Virus record (IMG/VR): IMGVR_UViG_3300006352_000006
Coordinates: 1-39,494 of that record
Length of the DNA stretch: 39,494 nt
Reading direction: 5' to 3' (one strand)
Source of the DNA: a virus
Shown: positions 38,135-39,494 of the stretch, piece by piece
Layout of the letters: the number at the start of each line of letters is the position of its first letter
Position numbering within the stretch: the first letter of the stretch is position 1
Notes under the pieces: generated by a model
The model's input: only the letters and a program-made list of their open reading frames with translations
What the model was told of the DNA's origin: nothing
Databases searched by the model: none
Position numbers and translations under genes: made by a program

Positions 38135-39178
38135 ATGGCAAGCCAACCCGCCGCCGAAGTTCCTGAAGTCATCGCCCGCGAAATGGCGGCAGACCGCGCG
38201 CTGCGCCGCGAAGAGCGCCAAGCGCTCACCGCGATCCCGGCCGCCAATCTCGCGGAATCCCCGCAACGTACGCAGTTCATGCCGCAGAGCATGGGCGAAG
38301 CGATGCAACTGGCGACGATCATGTCGCGCAGCAATTTCGTGCCGCAACATTGCCGGGGCAACGAAGGCAACTGCCTCGCGATCATCATGCAAGCGTCGCG
38401 CTGGGGCATGGACCCGTTCGCCGTCGCCAATAAGGCGTATTTCACGAAGGACGGCGCACCTCCGGCGTTCGAGAGCCAGTTGGTCAACGCGGTCGTCAAC
38501 AGCAGCGGCGCATTATCGGGGCGGCTGCGCGTCCGGATGGAGGGCGAGGGCGAAAAGCTGCGTTGCACCGTAAGTGGCTATCTGCGCGCGGACCCGAACG
38601 ACGAGAAAATCAAGACGCAATCGATCGCGCGCATCACAGTGCGCAACTCGCCGTTGTGGAAATCGGACCCAGAGCAGCAACTGCTTTATTACACCACGCG
38701 CGCATGGGCCCGCGCGTGGTGTCCCGAAGTGCTGCTCGGCGTATTCACCCCTGACGAAGTTCAGGTCGACCCAGAGCGCGCCCGCGTCGTCTCCGCTCCA
38801 ATGCCGCGCCGCGACGCAATGCAGATCGCCGAGTATGATGAAGATACCGGCGAAGTGGACCGCGACCAAGAGGAAGCCATTGCCCGCCGCCTTGATGCCG
38901 AAACCCTGCGTCGAGGCGACGGCACGCTGGACGACGACAACCCTGGTGCCGGTGAAGGGCCCGCCGATAGCCAGCGGGGCGAGGCGCACACCGATACCGA
39001 TCCCCGCCGTGCGACGGTCGATCATATCTTGAGCGAGCTGGAGATTGCAGCGGTCCCCGCCGACCTGAAGGCGGTCGACACGATCTACATCAAGCACCGC
39101 GCGGCGCTCGACGACGATCAGATCGAAGAAATCGATGCAGCGATCAGGGCGGCCAAGGCGCGCATCGCGGCGAAATAA
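38135..39178 (+). CDS. recT: RecT-family single-strand annealing protein
   Basis: The 347-aa protein has GGAG 9 nt upstream. The RecT core (LATIMSRSNFVPQHCRGNEG, then AIIMQASRWGMDPFAVANKAY, then FESQLVNAVVNSSGALSGRLRV, about 59-137) is clear, as is WKSDPEQQLLYYTTRAWARAWCPEVLLGV (about 175-203), the second conserved region. The C-terminal ~60 residues (HILSELEIAAVPADLKAVD...) form an extra small helical domain often appended in such proteins. It anneals complementary single strands in phage recombination. Confidence 0.92.
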   Translation: MASQPAAEVPEVIAREMAADRALRREERQALTAIPAANLAESPQRTQFMPQSMGEAMQLATIMSRSNFVPQHCRGNEGNCLAIIMQASRWGMDPFAVANKAYFTKDGAPPAFESQLVNAVVNSSGALSGRLRVRMEGEGEKLRCTVSGYLRADPNDEKIKTQSIARITVRNSPLWKSDPEQQLLYYTTRAWARAWCPEVLLGVFTPDEVQVDPERARVVSAPMPRRDAMQIAEYDEDTGEVDRDQEEAIARRLDAETLRRGDGTLDDDNPGAGEGPADSQRGEAHTDTDPRRATVDHILSELEIAAVPADLKAVDTIYIKHRAALDDDQIEEIDAAIRAAKARIAAK

Positions 39179-39220
39179 CTGGGCCAGGCTCGGCGCAACG
39201 GCACAACGAAGGAACCCAAA

Positions 39221-39494
39221 ATGACCATTTATTCCGGCACTGTAAGCCACCGCGTATACATCACTGACCGAGACCGGATCGAGCCCGGCACCGCCTTCGC
39301 GTCGTGGGTCCGGGTCAGCGACTGCCCGGCGTTCACCGGCTTCCCCGAGGGCACCGCCTTCGCGTCGTCGGTCCAGGTCATCAACTGCCCGGCGTTCACC
39401 GGCTTCCCCGAGGGCACCGCCTTCGCGTCGTCGGTCGAGGTCATCAACTGCCCGGCGTTCACCGGCTTCCCCGAGGGCACCGCCTTCGCGTCGT
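39221..39494 (+). CDS. Leucine-rich-repeat-like repeat protein, 3' end cut by window
   Basis: The ATG has AAGGA 8 nt upstream. After a 22-residue lead (MTIYSGTVSHRVYITDRDRIE) the protein consists of 21-residue units, reading GTAFASSVQVINCPAFTGFPE in copy 2. The V-x-V-x-N-C-P-x-F-x-x-F-P pattern is that of Cys-containing bacterial leucine-rich repeats with Phe at sites normally held by Leu. The frame is still open at the right edge. It follows recT in the early operon. The total copy number and function are unknown. Confidence 0.75.
   Translation, partial: MTIYSGTVSHRVYITDRDRIEPGTAFASWVRVSDCPAFTGFPEGTAFASSVQVINCPAFTGFPEGTAFASSVEVINCPAFTGFPEGTAFAS
39287..39494 (+). repeat. 63-bp coding tandem repeat, at least 3.3 copies
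   Basis: Units start at 39287, 39350, 39413 and 39476 (cut). Copies 2 and 3 differ at one base; copy 1 differs from copy 2 at four bases, all in the middle of the unit. The repeats stay in frame with the LRR-like protein. Confidence 0.9.

Noticed and set aside
39287-39494. Regular repeats at the right end as a CRISPR array
   Set aside because: The 63-bp units are contiguous without unique spacers, stay in frame and encode protein repeats.

Overview
The window is a large part of a temperate, contractile-tailed (myovirus-type) phage or prophage. It runs from the tail-fibre genes on the left through tail, head, packaging, replication and regulatory genes to the start of a recombination operon on the right. 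The very high GC content, the strong G/C preference at third codon positions and the style of the small accessory genes suggest an alphaproteobacterial host, probably in the Sphingomonadales. That host call is inference. Both ends are cut inside genes. No integrase, lysis cassette, tRNA or attachment site is visible, so the element must continue on both sides.

Layout. (1) 1-33273, almost entirely minus strand, reads from right to left. It starts with a small membrane protein and regulators (33.3-31.1 kb). Next come a DUF2303-type protein, a RusA-like resolvase, a DnaB helicase and a replication-organiser-like protein (30.5-26.7 kb), then a possible late regulator (25.6-26.5 kb). Packaging and head genes follow: terminase small and large subunits, portal, prohead protease with a nested scaffold, major capsid and connectors (24.6-15.5 kb). 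The tail module comes last: sheath, tube, a frameshifted tail-assembly chaperone, tape measure, hub, spike, gp25, baseplate J, gpI-like protein and fibres (15.3-0 kb). Genes overlap by ATGA, TGATG or TAATG, which indicates translational coupling. Strong intrinsic terminators divide the cluster near 24.75, 20.78, 10.72 and 3.15 kb, with a weaker one at 17.67 kb. (2) An accessory island at about 10.7-12.8 kb interrupts the tail module between the chaperone and the tape measure. It holds a Rha/KilAC-type antirepressor and a small hypothetical gene on the minus strand, and a ribbon-helix-helix regulator and an AT-richer lipoprotein gene on the plus strand. (3) An immunity region at 33.3-34.9 kb has two divergent HTH regulators and five related operator sites. 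One inverted pair brackets a clear rightward promoter. (4) 34888-39494 is a rightward early operon of small hypothetical genes, a coiled-coil protein, a RecT-family annealing protein, and a leucine-rich-repeat-like gene built from 63-bp tandem repeats that runs off the window.

How the parts fit. The plus-strand repressor probably controls the early promoter at 34.8 kb. The early operon supplies RecT-type recombination. The leftward clusters supply replication, packaging and virion parts. The repressor has no visible self-cleavage domain and the phage carries an antirepressor, so induction may depend on an antirepressor rather than on RecA-driven cleavage (inference).
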